59,570 nucleotides of DNA from Ruegeria marina (GTDB lineage Bacteria; Pseudomonadota; Alphaproteobacteria; Rhodobacterales; Rhodobacteraceae): positions 1 to 59,570 of the forward strand of contig NZ_FMZV01000024.1 of assembly GCF_900101475.1 (NCBI RefSeq), in the 5' to 3' direction. Below, one piece after another: positions 45,461 to 54,953 of this stretch. The translations under genes and the position numbers were made by a program. The stretch's first letter is position 1, and the number at the start of each line of letters is the position of its first letter. The notes under the pieces were generated by a model. It was not told the DNA's origin, did not search any database, and worked only from the letters and a program-made list of their open reading frames with translations.

Positions 45461-46308
45461 GCCAATGCTCCCAGATCGTCCAGTATCTCGTGCAGCCCCT
45501 GCCGCCAGTCGGGACGCCTAATGCCGAAAGCCGCCTCCAGTGCGGCGCAATCGAGGCGGGAATTGAGCGGCCGGCGCGCGGGCGTCGGATATGCGCTGCC
45601 GGGAATATCGGCCACCTCGCAGGCGATCCCCGCCTGCGCGAATGTTTCGCGCGCGAAATCGGCCCAGCTGACATCCGGGGCGCCCGCGAAATGATAGGTG
45701 CCGGACTTGCCCGGATCCGCCGCCAGCTGCCGCGCGATCTCCAGGCAGGCCGCCGCGAGGGCGCGGGCCGGGGTCGGCCCGCCCAGCTGATCGGCCACGA
45801 TCGAGAGCCGGTCCCGTTCCCGCCCCAGCCGCAACATGGTCTTCACGAAATTCGACCCATGCGCGGAAACCACCCAGGAGGTGCGCAGGATCACATGCGG
45901 CCCGCCCGCCGCCCGCACCGCCTGCTCGCCGGCCAGCTTGGAGCGGCCATAGGCGTTCACCGGCCCCGCCGGATCCTGCGGCCGCCAGGGCGCCGTGCCA
46001 CGGCCGTCAAAGACGTAGTCGGTGGACAGATAGACCAGCGGCAGCCCGCGCGCCGCACAGGCCCGCGCGATGGCGCCGGGCGTGTGCGCATTGACGGTGG
46101 TGGCAAGCTCCTCCTCGCTTTCTGCCCGGTCCACGGCGGTATAGGCGGCCGCGATGATCACCGCCTGGGCGCCGGTATCCTCCACCCGCGTGACCGGATC
46201 ACGGGGATCGGTGAAATCGGCCCGGTCGCGGCCCAGGCAAACCGTGCCGGGATGCCGCGCCAGTTCCCGGCCCAGCTGGCCTGTCTCTCCGAACACCAGC
46301 ACGCTCAT
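45457..46308 (-). CDS. rmlD: dTDP-4-dehydrorhamnose reductase
   Basis: Last step of dTDP-L-rhamnose synthesis. From ATG 46308 (GGGAGG seven bases upstream) the protein is 283 residues: [13 protein letters not shown] for NAD(P)H binding, [21 protein letters not shown] and YGRSKLAGE (YxxxK), then [19 protein letters not shown]. All are RmlD hallmarks. The upstream extension to 46596 only reads back through the rmlB end. The DNA for DFARET carries an 18-base match to the plasmid parS (45641-45658). Confidence 0.97.
   Translation of the reverse strand: MSVLVFGETGQLGRELARHPGTVCLGRDRADFTDPRDPVTRVEDTGAQAVIIAAAYTAVDRAESEEELATTVNAHTPGAIARACAARGLPLVYLSTDYVFDGRGTAPWRPQDPAGPVNAYGRSKLAGEQAVRAAGGPHVILRTSWVVSAHGSNFVKTMLRLGRERDRLSIVADQLGGPTPARALAAACLEIARQLAADPGKSGTYHFAGAPDVSWADFARETFAQAGIACEVADIPGSAYPTPARRPLNSRLDCAALEAAFGIRRPDWRQGLHEILDDLGALA
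45641..45658. promoter_or_regulatory. partial parS-like sequence inside rmlD
   Basis: Eighteen consecutive bases are identical to the left 18 bases of the 22-bp parS palindrome at 11583-11604. The inner 14 bases TTTCGCGCGCGAAA remain a perfect palindrome. It may bind ParB weakly, or be chance in a codon run for FAR. Confidence 0.35.
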
Positions 46309-46355
46309 GCCGCGCCTCCCGCTTCTTTCTGGTCCGAAATACTCCCGCCGGAGGC

Positions 46356-46378
46356 GAGATTTTTCGACGAAAAATCTC
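46356..46378. repeat. palindromic hairpin between rmlB and rmlD
   Basis: Perfect 11-bp arms GAGATTTTTCG and CGAAAAATCTC around a single A, ending exactly before the rmlB stop codon. With the adjoining CCGCCGGAGGCG it resembles an intergenic repeat I associate with Rhodobacteraceae genomes. It could process or attenuate the operon mRNA. Confidence 0.6.
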
Positions 46379-47431
46379 TCATGCCCCGACCCCCAACCGC
46401 TGGCCCACGCCGTCGCGGCCCTGCAGGGCGCGCCACCAGCTCTCGTTGTCCAGATACCATTGCACGGTGCGCCGCAACCCTTCCTCGACCGTGACGCTCG
46501 GCCGCCAGCCCAGTTCCCCGCGGATGCGGCCGGGGTCGATGGCATAGCGCGCGTCATGCCCCGGACGGTCGGCGACAAAGGTGATCCGATCGGCATGGGG
46601 CGCCCCGTCGGCGCGCGGATGCAGAGCGTCGAGAATGCCGCAGAGGGTTTTCACCAGCTCCAGATTGCTGCGTTCGTTTTCGCCGCCGATATTGTAGCTG
46701 CGCCCCACCCGCCCCTTTTGCACCACCAGCAAAAGCGCCTCCGCATGATCCTCGACATAGAGCCAGTCGCGGATGTTCGAGCCGTCGCCGTAGATCGGCA
46801 GCGGCCTGCCCGCCAGCGCGTTGAGGATGATGACCGGGATCAGCTTCTCGGGGAAATGATAGGGGCCGTAATTGTTCGAGCAATTGCTCAGCACCACCGG
46901 CAGGCCATAGGTCTCGTGCCAGGCCCGCACCAGATGGTCCGAGCTGGCCTTGGAGGCCGAATAGGGCGAGCGCGGATCGTAAGGCGTGTCTTCGGTGAAC
47001 CTGGCCTCCGGATCGGCGGGCAGGCTGCCATAGACCTCGTCGGTCGAGATATGGTGGAACCGGAACGCCGCCGGCCTGCCCGCCTGCACCCAGTATTTCC
47101 GCGCCGCCTCCAGCATGTTGAACGTGCCGGTCACATTGGTTTCGATGAAAGTGCCCGGCCCGTCGATCGAGCGGTCCACATGGCTTTCGGCGGCCAGGTG
47201 CATCACCGCATCCGGCTGATGGGCCGCAAACACCGCATCCAGCGCCGCCCGGTCGCGGATATCAGCCTCTACAAAGGCATAATCGGGGTGGTCGGCGACG
47301 CTGGCCACGTTGTCGAGACAGGCGGCATAGGTGAGCGCATCGAGATTGACCACCGCGTGCCCGTCGGCAATGGCCCGGCGCACCACCGCCGAACCGATGA
47401 AGCCCGCGCCCCCGGTGACAAGGATCTTCAT
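46379..47431 (-). CDS. rmlB: dTDP-glucose 4,6-dehydratase
   Basis: Second enzyme of the rhamnose pathway. 350 residues: [20 protein letters not shown] (NAD loop), [27 protein letters not shown] with the catalytic Asp/Glu, [15 protein letters not shown] (YxxxK) and [18 protein letters not shown]. These are all RmlB signatures. The ATG overlaps the rmlC stop by 4 bp. A 70-bp gap with a hairpin follows before rmlD. Confidence 0.97.
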   Translation of the reverse strand: MKILVTGGAGFIGSAVVRRAIADGHAVVNLDALTYAACLDNVASVADHPDYAFVEADIRDRAALDAVFAAHQPDAVMHLAAESHVDRSIDGPGTFIETNVTGTFNMLEAARKYWVQAGRPAAFRFHHISTDEVYGSLPADPEARFTEDTPYDPRSPYSASKASSDHLVRAWHETYGLPVVLSNCSNNYGPYHFPEKLIPVIILNALAGRPLPIYGDGSNIRDWLYVEDHAEALLLVVQKGRVGRSYNIGGENERSNLELVKTLCGILDALHPRADGAPHADRITFVADRPGHDARYAIDPGRIRGELGWRPSVTVEEGLRRTVQWYLDNESWWRALQGRDGVGQRLGVGA

Positions 47432-47988
47432 GCCGCGCCCTCGCAGACGAAGGGGCTGTCGAACTCGGCCAGCGCCGGGGCAGCGGCGTCCTTGTCGCTC
47501 AGCACCGGATCGCCGGCAAGCCCCCAGTCGATGCCGCAGCTGTCCCAGCGCACCGCGCCGTCACAGTCGGGCGCGTAGTAATCCGTGCATTTATAGCAGA
47601 TCTCGGTATCCGCCTCGCGGGTGACGAACCCGTGCAGGAACCCGGCCGGAATCCAGAGCTGGCGGCCATTCCCGGCGCTCAGCTCGGTGCCGAACCACTG
47701 GCCATAGGTGGGGCTGCCCTTGCGGATGTCGACCGCCACGTCGAAAAGCCGCCCCCGCCCGCAGCGCACCAGCTTGCCCTGGGCATGAGGCGGGGCCTGG
47801 AAATGCAGCCCGCGCAGCGTGCCGGCACGGGCCGACACGGAATGATTGTCCTGGACGAAATCGATCTCCAGCCCGAGCCCGGCCAGCCGCGCCTTGTTCC
47901 AGCTTTCGCTGAAAAACCCGCGCTCATCGCCGAACCGGGCGGGGGTGAGGATCAGCACTCCGGAAAGCGGGGTTGTCTCTAGTTGCAT
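47428..47988 (-). CDS. rmlC: dTDP-4-dehydrorhamnose 3,5-epimerase
   Basis: Third enzyme of the pathway, a cupin epimerase of 186 residues: [40 protein letters not shown] (with the catalytic His region), [20 protein letters not shown] and IPAGFLHGF. The start ATG 47988 fits the family; the open frame continues upstream without resemblance. It heads the rmlCBDA-GT4 operon, whose promoter must lie in 47989-48286. Confidence 0.96.
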   Translation of the reverse strand: MQLETTPLSGVLILTPARFGDERGFFSESWNKARLAGLGLEIDFVQDNHSVSARAGTLRGLHFQAPPHAQGKLVRCGRGRLFDVAVDIRKGSPTYGQWFGTELSAGNGRQLWIPAGFLHGFVTREADTEICYKCTDYYAPDCDGAVRWDSCGIDWGLAGDPVLSDKDAAAPALAEFDSPFVCEGAA

Positions 47989-48286
47989 GGCTTCTGCTCT
48001 TTGTGCCTGACTGTTTCTTCGGGTTCTAGCATCCGAAGCGGCCCCTGTCAGGCAATCCCGCATCAGGCCGGCACCAAAGCGTGCTGCGCAAGATACATCT
48101 CGGGCGGCCGGCAACCGCCGATCGTCGGGGTTCCGGGGCACCGGGACCGATGACGGATGCGCCCGGAACGTGTCACGACACCGAACAATCCCTGGACACG
48201 CGCAAGAAAGGCGGGCCTGAAAGGCTCGACAATAAGAAGTTTCTTGGGCATAGCTTGTGATGAAAATCGCAAGTTACTAAGCGCCT
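47989..48286. other. divergent promoter region of the rml operon, with a possible gene remnant
   Basis: Just under 300 bases between rmlC (minus) and the hypothetical gene at 48287 (plus). On the minus strand a 62-codon frame from ATG 48251 begins MPKKLLIVEPFRPAFLARVQ, which looks like the start of a real protein (glycosyltransferase-like first strand), but the rest is unconvincing and there is no ribosome binding site. It may be a truncated gene. No clear promoter motif stands out. Confidence 0.3.
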
Positions 48287-48871
48287 TTGGAAAACGTGCC
48301 ACACATCATCGAAGAAGTTTCCTCTCGAGGCTTTGCCAATCTCGCACAATCTGTTCTTCCCGAAATGGCGGTGAACGATGCGCCTCTCGTGGATGGCATC
48401 TATTTGAGCTGGGATCAGGAGGAAGGAGATGTGCAGGTTTCGCTGCCGCCTTCCGGGGACGACCTGTTGCATATCAGCGCCCGGGTCGGGGGTCAGCCGC
48501 GCTGGTTGTGCCTGAATATCGCGCTTGGCGAGACCGCATTCGAACCGGGCGCGGTTTTCGGCGTGGTTGCAGGCTTGCAGGGATGTGCGGGCGAGACCCT
48601 TCGGATGTTCGTTCGAACGTCCCGGGAGGGCGAGACCACCGATACTCCGCTGAGCGAGGAAATTGCCGGTTCCCGCGAAGCAACCGTGCAGGTCACCATG
48701 CACCGGTTGACGGCGTCCGAAGGGCTTGTCGGCGCGCCGGGCTTTCACACGTTGGTCGTGGATCTGCCCTTTCATGATTTCGACCTGGTTCTGCACGACA
48801 TGCATCTGTTTGTTCTGCAATCCGGAAAAGCACTTGGGGTGATGCCGACGACACTTGGAAATTTCACCTGA
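48287..48871 (+). CDS. hypothetical protein, non-ATG start
   Basis: Up to 194 residues, not recognised. An in-frame TAA at 48278 limits the start to TTG 48287, GTG 48296 or an internal ATG at 48365; all lack a strong ribosome binding site. The protein has alternating hydrophobic strands (GIYLSWDQEEGDVQVSLPP, LLHISARVGGQPRWLCLNIA, TLRMFVRTSREGE, VQVTMHRLTA, GFHTLVVDLPFHDFDLVLHD), suggesting a soluble beta-sandwich, perhaps sugar-binding. No signal peptide. It leads a plus-strand trio with a coiled-coil protein and a fucosyltransferase-like protein, placed between rmlC and ugd. A role in glycan assembly is inferred only from this. Confidence 0.6.
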   Translation: MENVPHIIEEVSSRGFANLAQSVLPEMAVNDAPLVDGIYLSWDQEEGDVQVSLPPSGDDLLHISARVGGQPRWLCLNIALGETAFEPGAVFGVVAGLQGCAGETLRMFVRTSREGETTDTPLSEEIAGSREATVQVTMHRLTASEGLVGAPGFHTLVVDLPFHDFDLVLHDMHLFVLQSGKALGVMPTTLGNFT

Positions 48872-49051
48872 CAAGGGGCGTGGATGCTGTGATATCCGGC
48901 GGACAAGTGCAGGGTCGCTGTTTGGTTCGGTGGATCTTTCGAAGGAAAACGCGCGTCCCAGGCGCCCGGGAGAAGCGCGGCCGCTTGAGACCCTGGCAAG
49001 ATCGGAATGCCAATTCGGAAGATCGCCCATACGGGAAAGGTGTGTGAAGGA

Positions 49052-50266
49052 ATGAAAGATACGGTGTCGGCTGTCACCCTTGGGGACGAAGCGGCTCTTC
49101 GCATCCTGGAGACCATTTTGCGCAGTGGATCGCCCGCGCTGCAGATCGGGAAATCCGACACGGTCGCCGCCGCAATCGCGGCCCGTGCCGACCGGCCTGC
49201 CCTGGTGATCGTGCCGTCCTTTGTCGACACCCTGGCCCAGGGGCTTGGCGGCGGCACACCCGCGACGCAGGCCATTGCGGACTGGATCGATACCACCGAC
49301 GCCTTTCTGGAGGAATTGAAACCGGTCTGGCGGGAGATCCTGCTGATCGACCAGGAGGCCCTGAGACAGGCGCCGGATCTGGTTGCCCAGGAGCTTGGAT
49401 CCCGGCTTGGCATCCTCTGCACGGGAGACGCGGTCAAAGAGGAGAAGCCCGGTTCCGGGGACAGCCTGTTCGTCATTCTCGCAAGATATGTCCTGGAAGA
49501 AGATCCCGCCGCGCGCGCGCGCGCGGAACAGTTGGCTTCCCTGACCCTGGGCCACGAATGGCTCGCGCGGCCCGATACTGCGGCGGTAGAGCGGATTTGC
49601 GAGGCCCTGACCGCCCGGGACAGGGCCATTGCGGAGCTGCGGGAACAGTTGGAGACGGCTCAGGCCGGGCAGGCCGCGGCCGAAGAGGATTGCGAACGCC
49701 TGCGCACCAGCGTTTCGGAATTGCGCAACCAGGTTGCGGAGACCGCCGACACCGGCAAGGCCGTGGCCGAGGCGCAAGAGACCCTCGCCGGGGAAGTGTC
49801 CCGCCTGGAGGCCGACCGGGCGGCGTTGCGCCGGAAGCTTGAAGAGGCCCTTGCGCAGGCAGACGCATTCCGGGCCGGGCAGGCCGCGGCCGAGGAGGAT
49901 TGCGAACGCCTGCGCACCAGCGTTTCGGAATTGCGCAACCAGGTTGAACGGGATGTTCTGGAGCATCATCTGGCGCGAAATGCCGCGCAGGCCCATGAAC
50001 GCGCGCTGGAGCATGTCAAAGCCCTGGGCCGCCAGCGCGAGGCGGTTCTGGGATGCGAGATCCTTGCTCTGGGACGGCAAAACAGGGCTGAGCGGAACTC
50101 CGTGAAAGAGATGAGCGTGGACCGGGGCAGGTTGGTCGAGCAGCTGGAAAATCTGCAGGCCTCTCTGGAACAGGCGCGGGACGAGCTGACCCGCATCTAC
50201 AACTCCAAATCCTGGAAGGCGGTCAACGCGATGCGCGCCGCACGGCATGGCTTTAAAAAGCAATGA
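49052..50266 (+). CDS. coiled-coil protein of glycan cluster, with internal duplication
   Basis: 404 residues from ATG 49052 (419 if ATG 49007 is used; neither has an ideal ribosome binding site). The N-terminal 140 residues form an alpha/beta domain (DRPALVIVPSFVDTLAQGLG, LKPVWREILLIDQEALRQ) I do not recognise. From about 190 to 385 it is a coiled coil rich in Glu, Arg and Leu, including two copies of AAAEEDCERLRTSVSELRNQ. The end reads ELTRIYNSKSWKAVNAMRAA, a motif found at the ends of coiled-coil linkers in glycosyltransferase and methyltransferase proteins. It could scaffold the fucosyltransferase-like protein, whose start it overlaps by 4 bp. Size and layout recall the FkbM/coiled-coil protein at the window edges. 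Confidence 0.7.
   Translation: MKDTVSAVTLGDEAALRILETILRSGSPALQIGKSDTVAAAIAARADRPALVIVPSFVDTLAQGLGGGTPATQAIADWIDTTDAFLEELKPVWREILLIDQEALRQAPDLVAQELGSRLGILCTGDAVKEEKPGSGDSLFVILARYVLEEDPAARARAEQLASLTLGHEWLARPDTAAVERICEALTARDRAIAELREQLETAQAGQAAAEEDCERLRTSVSELRNQVAETADTGKAVAEAQETLAGEVSRLEADRAALRRKLEEALAQADAFRAGQAAAEEDCERLRTSVSELRNQVERDVLEHHLARNAAQAHERALEHVKALGRQREAVLGCEILALGRQNRAERNSVKEMSVDRGRLVEQLENLQASLEQARDELTRIYNSKSWKAVNAMRAARHGFKKQ
49663..49946 (+). repeat. 74-bp direct repeat within the coiled-coil gene
   Basis: Copies at 49663-49736 and 49873-49946 differ by one base (GAA against GAG). They are 210 bp apart, start to start, so the frame is kept and the 24-residue coiled-coil block recurs after 70 residues. 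Confidence 0.9.
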
Positions 50267-51156
50267 TGTTTCCTGCGCTGCCGAACGCCGCGGCCAGGCC
50301 ACGGCTTTTCATCGATGCGCAGCATGGGCTGGCGAACCGGTTGCGGGCAATTGCCTCGGCGGCCTCTGTCGCGATGTCGGCCGGGTACGAGTTGGTGGTC
50401 ATCTGGCGCGCGGATCATCATTGCGGATGCCTGATGTCGGATCTGTTCGACTATGCCGGCCCGGTGATCGGCGATGACAGGCTTGCGGACCTGTGCCGGC
50501 GCCATGCCGCGCGGGTCTTCAACTATATGGAGGTCGAGCCCGGGGCCTGCTTTCAGGAACCGATCCTGATCGATCCGGGTTCGGCCCGATCCGGCGACGT
50601 CTATATCCGCTCCGCATATACATTGAACAGTCCGCGGCGGCGTTTGGATGTCGAACAGGGGTTCCTGTTCGACCTGAAACCGTCGCAACCGGTTCTGGAA
50701 CTGGTTGCAGAGGTTCCCCACCCAAATAGCGTGTCGGCCCACATCCGTATGGCCACGGGGCCGGGATATGACCATCTGGCGCACGAGGCCTCGGACAATT
50801 GGCCCGAGCATCGGCACCGGGAAATTGCACATTGGCGCGCCAAGAGCCATTCCAGCCGCTTCATTGCCCGGATCGATGCCCTCATCGAAGAGGGTGGAGT
50901 GTCCTCGATTTTCCTCGCGGCGGACCTTGCCGAAACCTACACGCTGTTTGCCGGGCGCTATGGATCGCGCTTGCGGACATTGCCGCGCGCGCTCTACGAC
51001 CGTTCAGAGCGGCAGTTGCAATATGCGCTGGCCGACATGCTGTTGCTGACGGCCTCCGACCGGTTCCTGGCGAGCACCTGGAGTTCATACTCCGATATCG
51101 CAAGCCGGCTGATCGCGGGAAGAGTCCCGGTCGAACGCAGCGGCATCGATTTCTGA
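50263..51156 (+). CDS. fucosyltransferase-like GT-B protein
   Basis: 297 residues. The start RLFIDAQHGLANRLRAIASA, then AGYELVVIWRADHHCGCLMSDLF, matches the GLxNRLRA entry of bacterial O-/NodZ-type fucosyltransferase-like proteins. Near the end, LADMLLLTASDRFLASTWSS and YSDIASRL match the donor-site D-x-S-x-F-x-S-x-WSS region. HIRMATGPGYDH in the middle is the expected acidic/basic acceptor region. GDP-fucose is made by gmd and fcl on the plasmid. ATG 50263 overlaps the upstream stop as ATGA. Fold call moderately sure; donor is inference. Confidence 0.72.
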   Translation: MMFPALPNAAARPRLFIDAQHGLANRLRAIASAASVAMSAGYELVVIWRADHHCGCLMSDLFDYAGPVIGDDRLADLCRRHAARVFNYMEVEPGACFQEPILIDPGSARSGDVYIRSAYTLNSPRRRLDVEQGFLFDLKPSQPVLELVAEVPHPNSVSAHIRMATGPGYDHLAHEASDNWPEHRHREIAHWRAKSHSSRFIARIDALIEEGGVSSIFLAADLAETYTLFAGRYGSRLRTLPRALYDRSERQLQYALADMLLLTASDRFLASTWSSYSDIASRLIAGRVPVERSGIDF

Positions 51157-51170
51157 AACATCCGAATGCC

Positions 51171-51187
51171 GTCAGGAAAAACCTGAC
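51171..51187 (+). terminator. hairpin behind the fucosyltransferase-like gene
   Basis: Perfect arms GTCAGG and CCTGAC with an AAAAA loop, 14 bases after the stop and in the convergent gap with ugd. There is no T-run, so it is a weak or Rho-assisted terminator at best. Confidence 0.4.
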
Positions 51188-51287
51188 CCGCCGCCGCGGC
51201 CGGAAATCGGGGATTTCGACGCGCCAGGCGGTGCCGGATGGCCCCCTTGTATCGTCCGAAACGCTCGGGAGCCTTTTGCGCAGCGCC

Positions 51288-52463
51288 TCAGTCGGAGCCG
51301 AAGAGATCGCGGGTGAAGATCTTGTCCGAGACATCCGCCAGATCCTCGGTGCGGCGGTTCGCGATGATCACATCGGCGCTGCGCTTGAACTCTTCCAGGT
51401 CGCGCACGACCCGGGACCCGAAGAATTGCTCTTCTTCGAAGCGGGGTTCAAAGACGATCACCTCGATACCCTTGGCCTTGATCCGCTTCATGATGCCCTG
51501 CGTGGCGCTTTGGCGGAAATTGTCCGACCCGGCCTTCATCACCAGGCGGTAAACCCCCACGCAGCGCGGTTGCAGCGCCAGGATGCTGTCGCTGATGAAA
51601 TCCTTGCGGGTCCGGTTGGCATCGACGATGGCGCGGATCAGGTTCTGGGGCACCTCGGAATAGTTGGCCAGAAGCTGTTTGGAATCCTTGGGCAGGCAAT
51701 AGCCGCCATAGCCGAAGGACGGGTTGTTGTAATGGGTGCCGATCCGCGGATCCAGAGCGACGCCCTCGATTATCTGGCGGGTATCGAGCCCATGGCTCAG
51801 CGCATAGCTGTCAAGCTCGTTGAAATAGGCCACGCGCATGGCGAGGTAGGTATTGGCAAAAAGCTTGATCGCCTCGGCCTCGGACGAGTCTGTGAACAGC
51901 ACCGGCACATCCGGCTTGAGCGAGGCATCGCGCAACAGGTCGGCAAAGAGGCGGGCGCGTTCGGATTTCGCGCCGACGATGATCCGCGAGGGGTAGAGGT
52001 TGTCGTGAAGCGCCTTGCCTTCGCGCAGGAACTCGGGGCTGAACACGATCCGGTCGGTCCCCAGTTCCGCGCGGAGACTGGCGGTATACCCCACCGGGAT
52101 GGTCGACTTGATGATGATGGTGGCGGTGTCGTTCAGCGCCAGCACGGTCTTGACCACCGCCTCGACCGAGGAGGTGTCAAAGAAATTGGTGTTCGGGTCG
52201 TAATTGGTCGGTGTGGCCACGATCACGAAATCCGCCCCGCCGAACGCGGTGGCCGCATCGGTGGTGGCGGTCAGGTTCAACGGCTTTTCGATCAGGTAGC
52301 TTTCGATATCCGCATCGACGATGGGACATTTGCGATCATTGAGCATGTCGACCCGGGCCTGGTCGATGTCCAGGGCAACAACCGGGTTCTTCTGGGCCAG
52401 AAGCACGGCGTTGGACAGGCCGACATAACCGATACCGGCAACGGCGATTTTGATTTCAGACAT
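51288..52463 (-). CDS. ugd: UDP-glucose 6-dehydrogenase
   Basis: Oxidises UDP-glucose to UDP-glucuronate with two NAD. 391 residues, the length of the E. coli-type enzyme. NAD loop [20 protein letters not shown], then [43 protein letters not shown] and [14 protein letters not shown] with the catalytic Cys. It ends the gmd-fcl-hydrolases-manC-ugd run, 73 bp behind manC. UDP-GlcA can go to the 4-epimerase at 11802-12803 to give UDP-GalA. Confidence 0.95.
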   Translation of the reverse strand: MSEIKIAVAGIGYVGLSNAVLLAQKNPVVALDIDQARVDMLNDRKCPIVDADIESYLIEKPLNLTATTDAATAFGGADFVIVATPTNYDPNTNFFDTSSVEAVVKTVLALNDTATIIIKSTIPVGYTASLRAELGTDRIVFSPEFLREGKALHDNLYPSRIIVGAKSERARLFADLLRDASLKPDVPVLFTDSSEAEAIKLFANTYLAMRVAYFNELDSYALSHGLDTRQIIEGVALDPRIGTHYNNPSFGYGGYCLPKDSKQLLANYSEVPQNLIRAIVDANRTRKDFISDSILALQPRCVGVYRLVMKAGSDNFRQSATQGIMKRIKAKGIEVIVFEPRFEEEQFFGSRVVRDLEEFKRSADVIIANRRTEDLADVSDKIFTRDLFGSD

Positions 52464-52536
52464 GGCAAACGGGCTTTCGCGATCATCGGGAAAAGACAGT
52501 CACCCCGGCTATGGGGATGGTCGTGGGACAGGGGGC

Positions 52537-53958
52537 TCAGCTGCGGGCGTAGATGTCTTCGTAGCGGATGATGTCATCCTCGCCCAGGTAACTGCCGGTC
52601 TGCACCTCGATGAGCACCATCGGCACCTTGCCGGGGTTTTCCATCCGGTGCACCGCGCCCAGCGGGATATAGACCGACTGGTTTTCGGTGAGCAGCCTGA
52701 CCTCGTCATCCACCGTCACCTTCGCGGTGCCCTCGACCACGATCCAGTGTTCCGAACGGTGGTGGTGGCTCTGCAGGCTGAGCGAGGCGCCGGGATGCAC
52801 GACGATGCGCTTGACCTGGAAGCGCCCGCCGATGATCAGGCTTTCGTACCAGCCCCAGGGGCGGTAATCGCGCGGCAGCTGCACCGCCTGGCTGACGCCC
52901 TTGGCCTTGAGCGCGGCCACGGCTTCCTTGACGCGCTGCGCCTGGGACTTCGGCGCCACCAGCACGGCGTCGGACATGGATACGACCATCATGTCCTCGA
53001 GGCCGATGCCCACCAGCTGCTGACCCGGCGTTTCCGAGCGCAGCAGCGTATCGCGGCAGTCGATCGCGGTGGCCTCGTCGGAACAGACATTGCCCGCCGC
53101 GTCGGGGCCGCTTACCGCCCAGACCGCGTCCCAGCCGCCCAGATCGGACCAGCCGGCGCCAAAGGGCATGACGGCCAGGTTGTCGGCCTTTTCCATGATC
53201 GCATAGTCGATCGAGATGTCTTCGGCTCCGGACCAGGGCGCGGCGGCAAGCCGGGTAAAGCCGAGATCCGTACCGGCGCCTTCCAGCGCCGCGGACACGG
53301 CCTCGACCAGGGCGGGCGCATGGGCGCGGTAGGCGGCCAGGATGGCTTCAGCCGTGAACAGGAAGATGCCGGCGTTCCAGAGATAGGTGCCGGCGGCGAG
53401 CATTTCGGCAGCGCGGGCCGCATCGGGTTTTTCGACGAACCGGGCCAGGCTTTGCGGGGCGTTGGCCTGGGCATCGGCCCCGGCGGCCAGTTCCAGATAG
53501 CCATAGCCGGTTTCGGCCCGCGTCGGGGTGATGCCGAAGGTCACCAGATCACCCGCCTGCGCGCGCGGCGCGGCTGCGACAACCGCGGCGCGGAAGGCCT
53601 CCGGGTCGGGGATGACGTGATCTGACGGCGCGACCAGCATCAGCGCCTGCGCATCGCGCTCGGCCAGCCACAGCGCGGCAGCCAGGACAGCGGGGGCCGT
53701 ATTGCGCCCTTCGGGTTCGATCAGGATGCCTTGGGGCGCCTGTTCGACCTGCGCCAGCTGTTCGGTGACGATGAAGCGGAACGGCTCGCCGGTCAGCACC
53801 ACGGGGGCCGCGAAGCCCTCGCCCGAGAGCCGTTTGGCCGAGGCCTGGAACAGACTTTCCTCGCCCATCAGCCTGGCGAACTGCTTGGGGTAGGATTTGC
53901 GCGACAGCGGCCAAAGCCGGGTGCCGGAACCGCCGCAGAGAAGGATGGGGGTGATCAT
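52537..53958 (-). CDS. manC: mannose-1-phosphate guanylyltransferase/mannose-6-phosphate isomerase
   Basis: Bifunctional enzyme making GDP-mannose. 473 residues. The N-terminal nucleotidyltransferase has PILLCGGSGTRLWPLSRKSY, PKQFARLMGEESLFQASAKR, LVAPSDHVI and FVEKPDAARAAEML. The C-terminal cupin isomerase (about 370-470) has RPWGWYESLIIG, VHPGASLSLQSHHHRSEHW and AVHRMENPGKVPMV. GDP-mannose then feeds gmd and fcl. A deleted copy of its C-terminus lies at 32831-32966. No phosphomannomutase gene is present, so mannose-1-phosphate comes from the host. Confidence 0.97.
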   Translation of the reverse strand: MITPILLCGGSGTRLWPLSRKSYPKQFARLMGEESLFQASAKRLSGEGFAAPVVLTGEPFRFIVTEQLAQVEQAPQGILIEPEGRNTAPAVLAAALWLAERDAQALMLVAPSDHVIPDPEAFRAAVVAAAPRAQAGDLVTFGITPTRAETGYGYLELAAGADAQANAPQSLARFVEKPDAARAAEMLAAGTYLWNAGIFLFTAEAILAAYRAHAPALVEAVSAALEGAGTDLGFTRLAAAPWSGAEDISIDYAIMEKADNLAVMPFGAGWSDLGGWDAVWAVSGPDAAGNVCSDEATAIDCRDTLLRSETPGQQLVGIGLEDMMVVSMSDAVLVAPKSQAQRVKEAVAALKAKGVSQAVQLPRDYRPWGWYESLIIGGRFQVKRIVVHPGASLSLQSHHHRSEHWIVVEGTAKVTVDDEVRLLTENQSVYIPLGAVHRMENPGKVPMVLIEVQTGSYLGEDDIIRYEDIYARS

Positions 53959-53996
53959 TTCCGGAGAACTTTCTTGATTGGAGCCGTCATTGGAAT

Positions 53997-54953
53997 TTAT
54001 GTCTTTGTCGTGAGAAGATGGGCAAGGTATCCACGGCGTTCAGATGTGTCCACATCTCCCTTGAGGAGTGCCGTTTGTGGTATGTCGGGCAGCTGCTCTA
54101 GCAAAATGGACGTGGCAGTGAATGGTTCAAATTTGTTCAGACCAAATCGTTCATAGTAACAAAACTGATCATAGCAATTGGCGATCCGCTCCCCACCGTC
54201 ATATGTCAAACGGATCATTCCGGAACGGGGGCCCATCAGAAAAGTTGCGCCGGATATGATCTCCGGGGTTTCGAGTTTTAGTTCCAGTGGTTTGCCGGGG
54301 GTGAGTTCAACACAGTTGACTTCGTATCCAGAACGCCGAAACAGTCGGGACGCAGCTCCAGCACACAGGAGGTCATGGGCCAACAGGGCACCATACTGAT
54401 GATGGTTTGCAGTTTCAAAGTTCGGCGAAGGCACGCGCAAATCGCGGGAGAGCAGCTCTTGCAAGGCAAGGCTGTAAACTTTTATCCCCTCTTCTGACGG
54501 ATGTACAAAATCACGCAGAAGCCCTGTTACTTTCTTGATTTGTACGATTGGGAAATCGTGCTCATGGCATATTTTTTCATGCATATCGTACAGCCAATCA
54601 TTGCTGTAATCTACATCGTTCCGTGGCAAATCCAAAAAAGCGACCTTGGCTTTCAGCCGCGCACAGCACCCCAGGAGCGCATTGAGGGATTTCAGATGAT
54701 CGCCGGCTCCGAATTTCAATTGACGAAAACCCGCCGTTGACAGCTCCAGAATGACAATATCAGGCCGATATGTCTCCATTATTGAGTCGAAGAGATGCCT
54801 GAGATCGTGCGGGTGAATGCCGCCGATTGCAGCCTTTTGTATATCAAAGATATTTTCAAGATTATGCTGGGCCGCCCCGACAAAGCCGGGTGTTTCAGCG
54901 GTAACGCTAAAGCCAACCACCAAAACTTTCTTCAAAGGCACTGGAGTGTTCAT
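53997..54953 (-). CDS. SGNH/GDSL-like hydrolase, low-GC gene
   Basis: 318 residues. The opening KKVLVVGFSVTAETPGFV has the Gly-x-Ser nucleophile position. Next, RPDIVILELSTAGFRQ resembles block II-III, and RDFVHPSEEGIKVYSLALQE gives the DxxH-type catalytic pair. A C-terminal beta domain of about 110 residues follows. No signal peptide is seen, so it acts in the cytoplasm or is exported otherwise. It overlaps the alpha/beta hydrolase gene by 4 bp. The DNA here is visibly AT-richer than its neighbours, a sign of transfer. An esterase acting on acyl groups of the polysaccharide is plausible. Confidence 0.72.
   Translation of the reverse strand: MNTPVPLKKVLVVGFSVTAETPGFVGAAQHNLENIFDIQKAAIGGIHPHDLRHLFDSIMETYRPDIVILELSTAGFRQLKFGAGDHLKSLNALLGCCARLKAKVAFLDLPRNDVDYSNDWLYDMHEKICHEHDFPIVQIKKVTGLLRDFVHPSEEGIKVYSLALQELLSRDLRVPSPNFETANHHQYGALLAHDLLCAGAASRLFRRSGYEVNCVELTPGKPLELKLETPEIISGATFLMGPRSGMIRLTYDGGERIANCYDQFCYYERFGLNKFEPFTATSILLEQLPDIPQTALLKGDVDTSERRGYLAHLLTTKT

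Noticed and set aside
48063-48251. Small minus-strand frame starting MPKKLLIVEPF as a full gene
   Set aside because: Only the first 20 or so residues look protein-like, and there is no ribosome binding site; at most it is a remnant.
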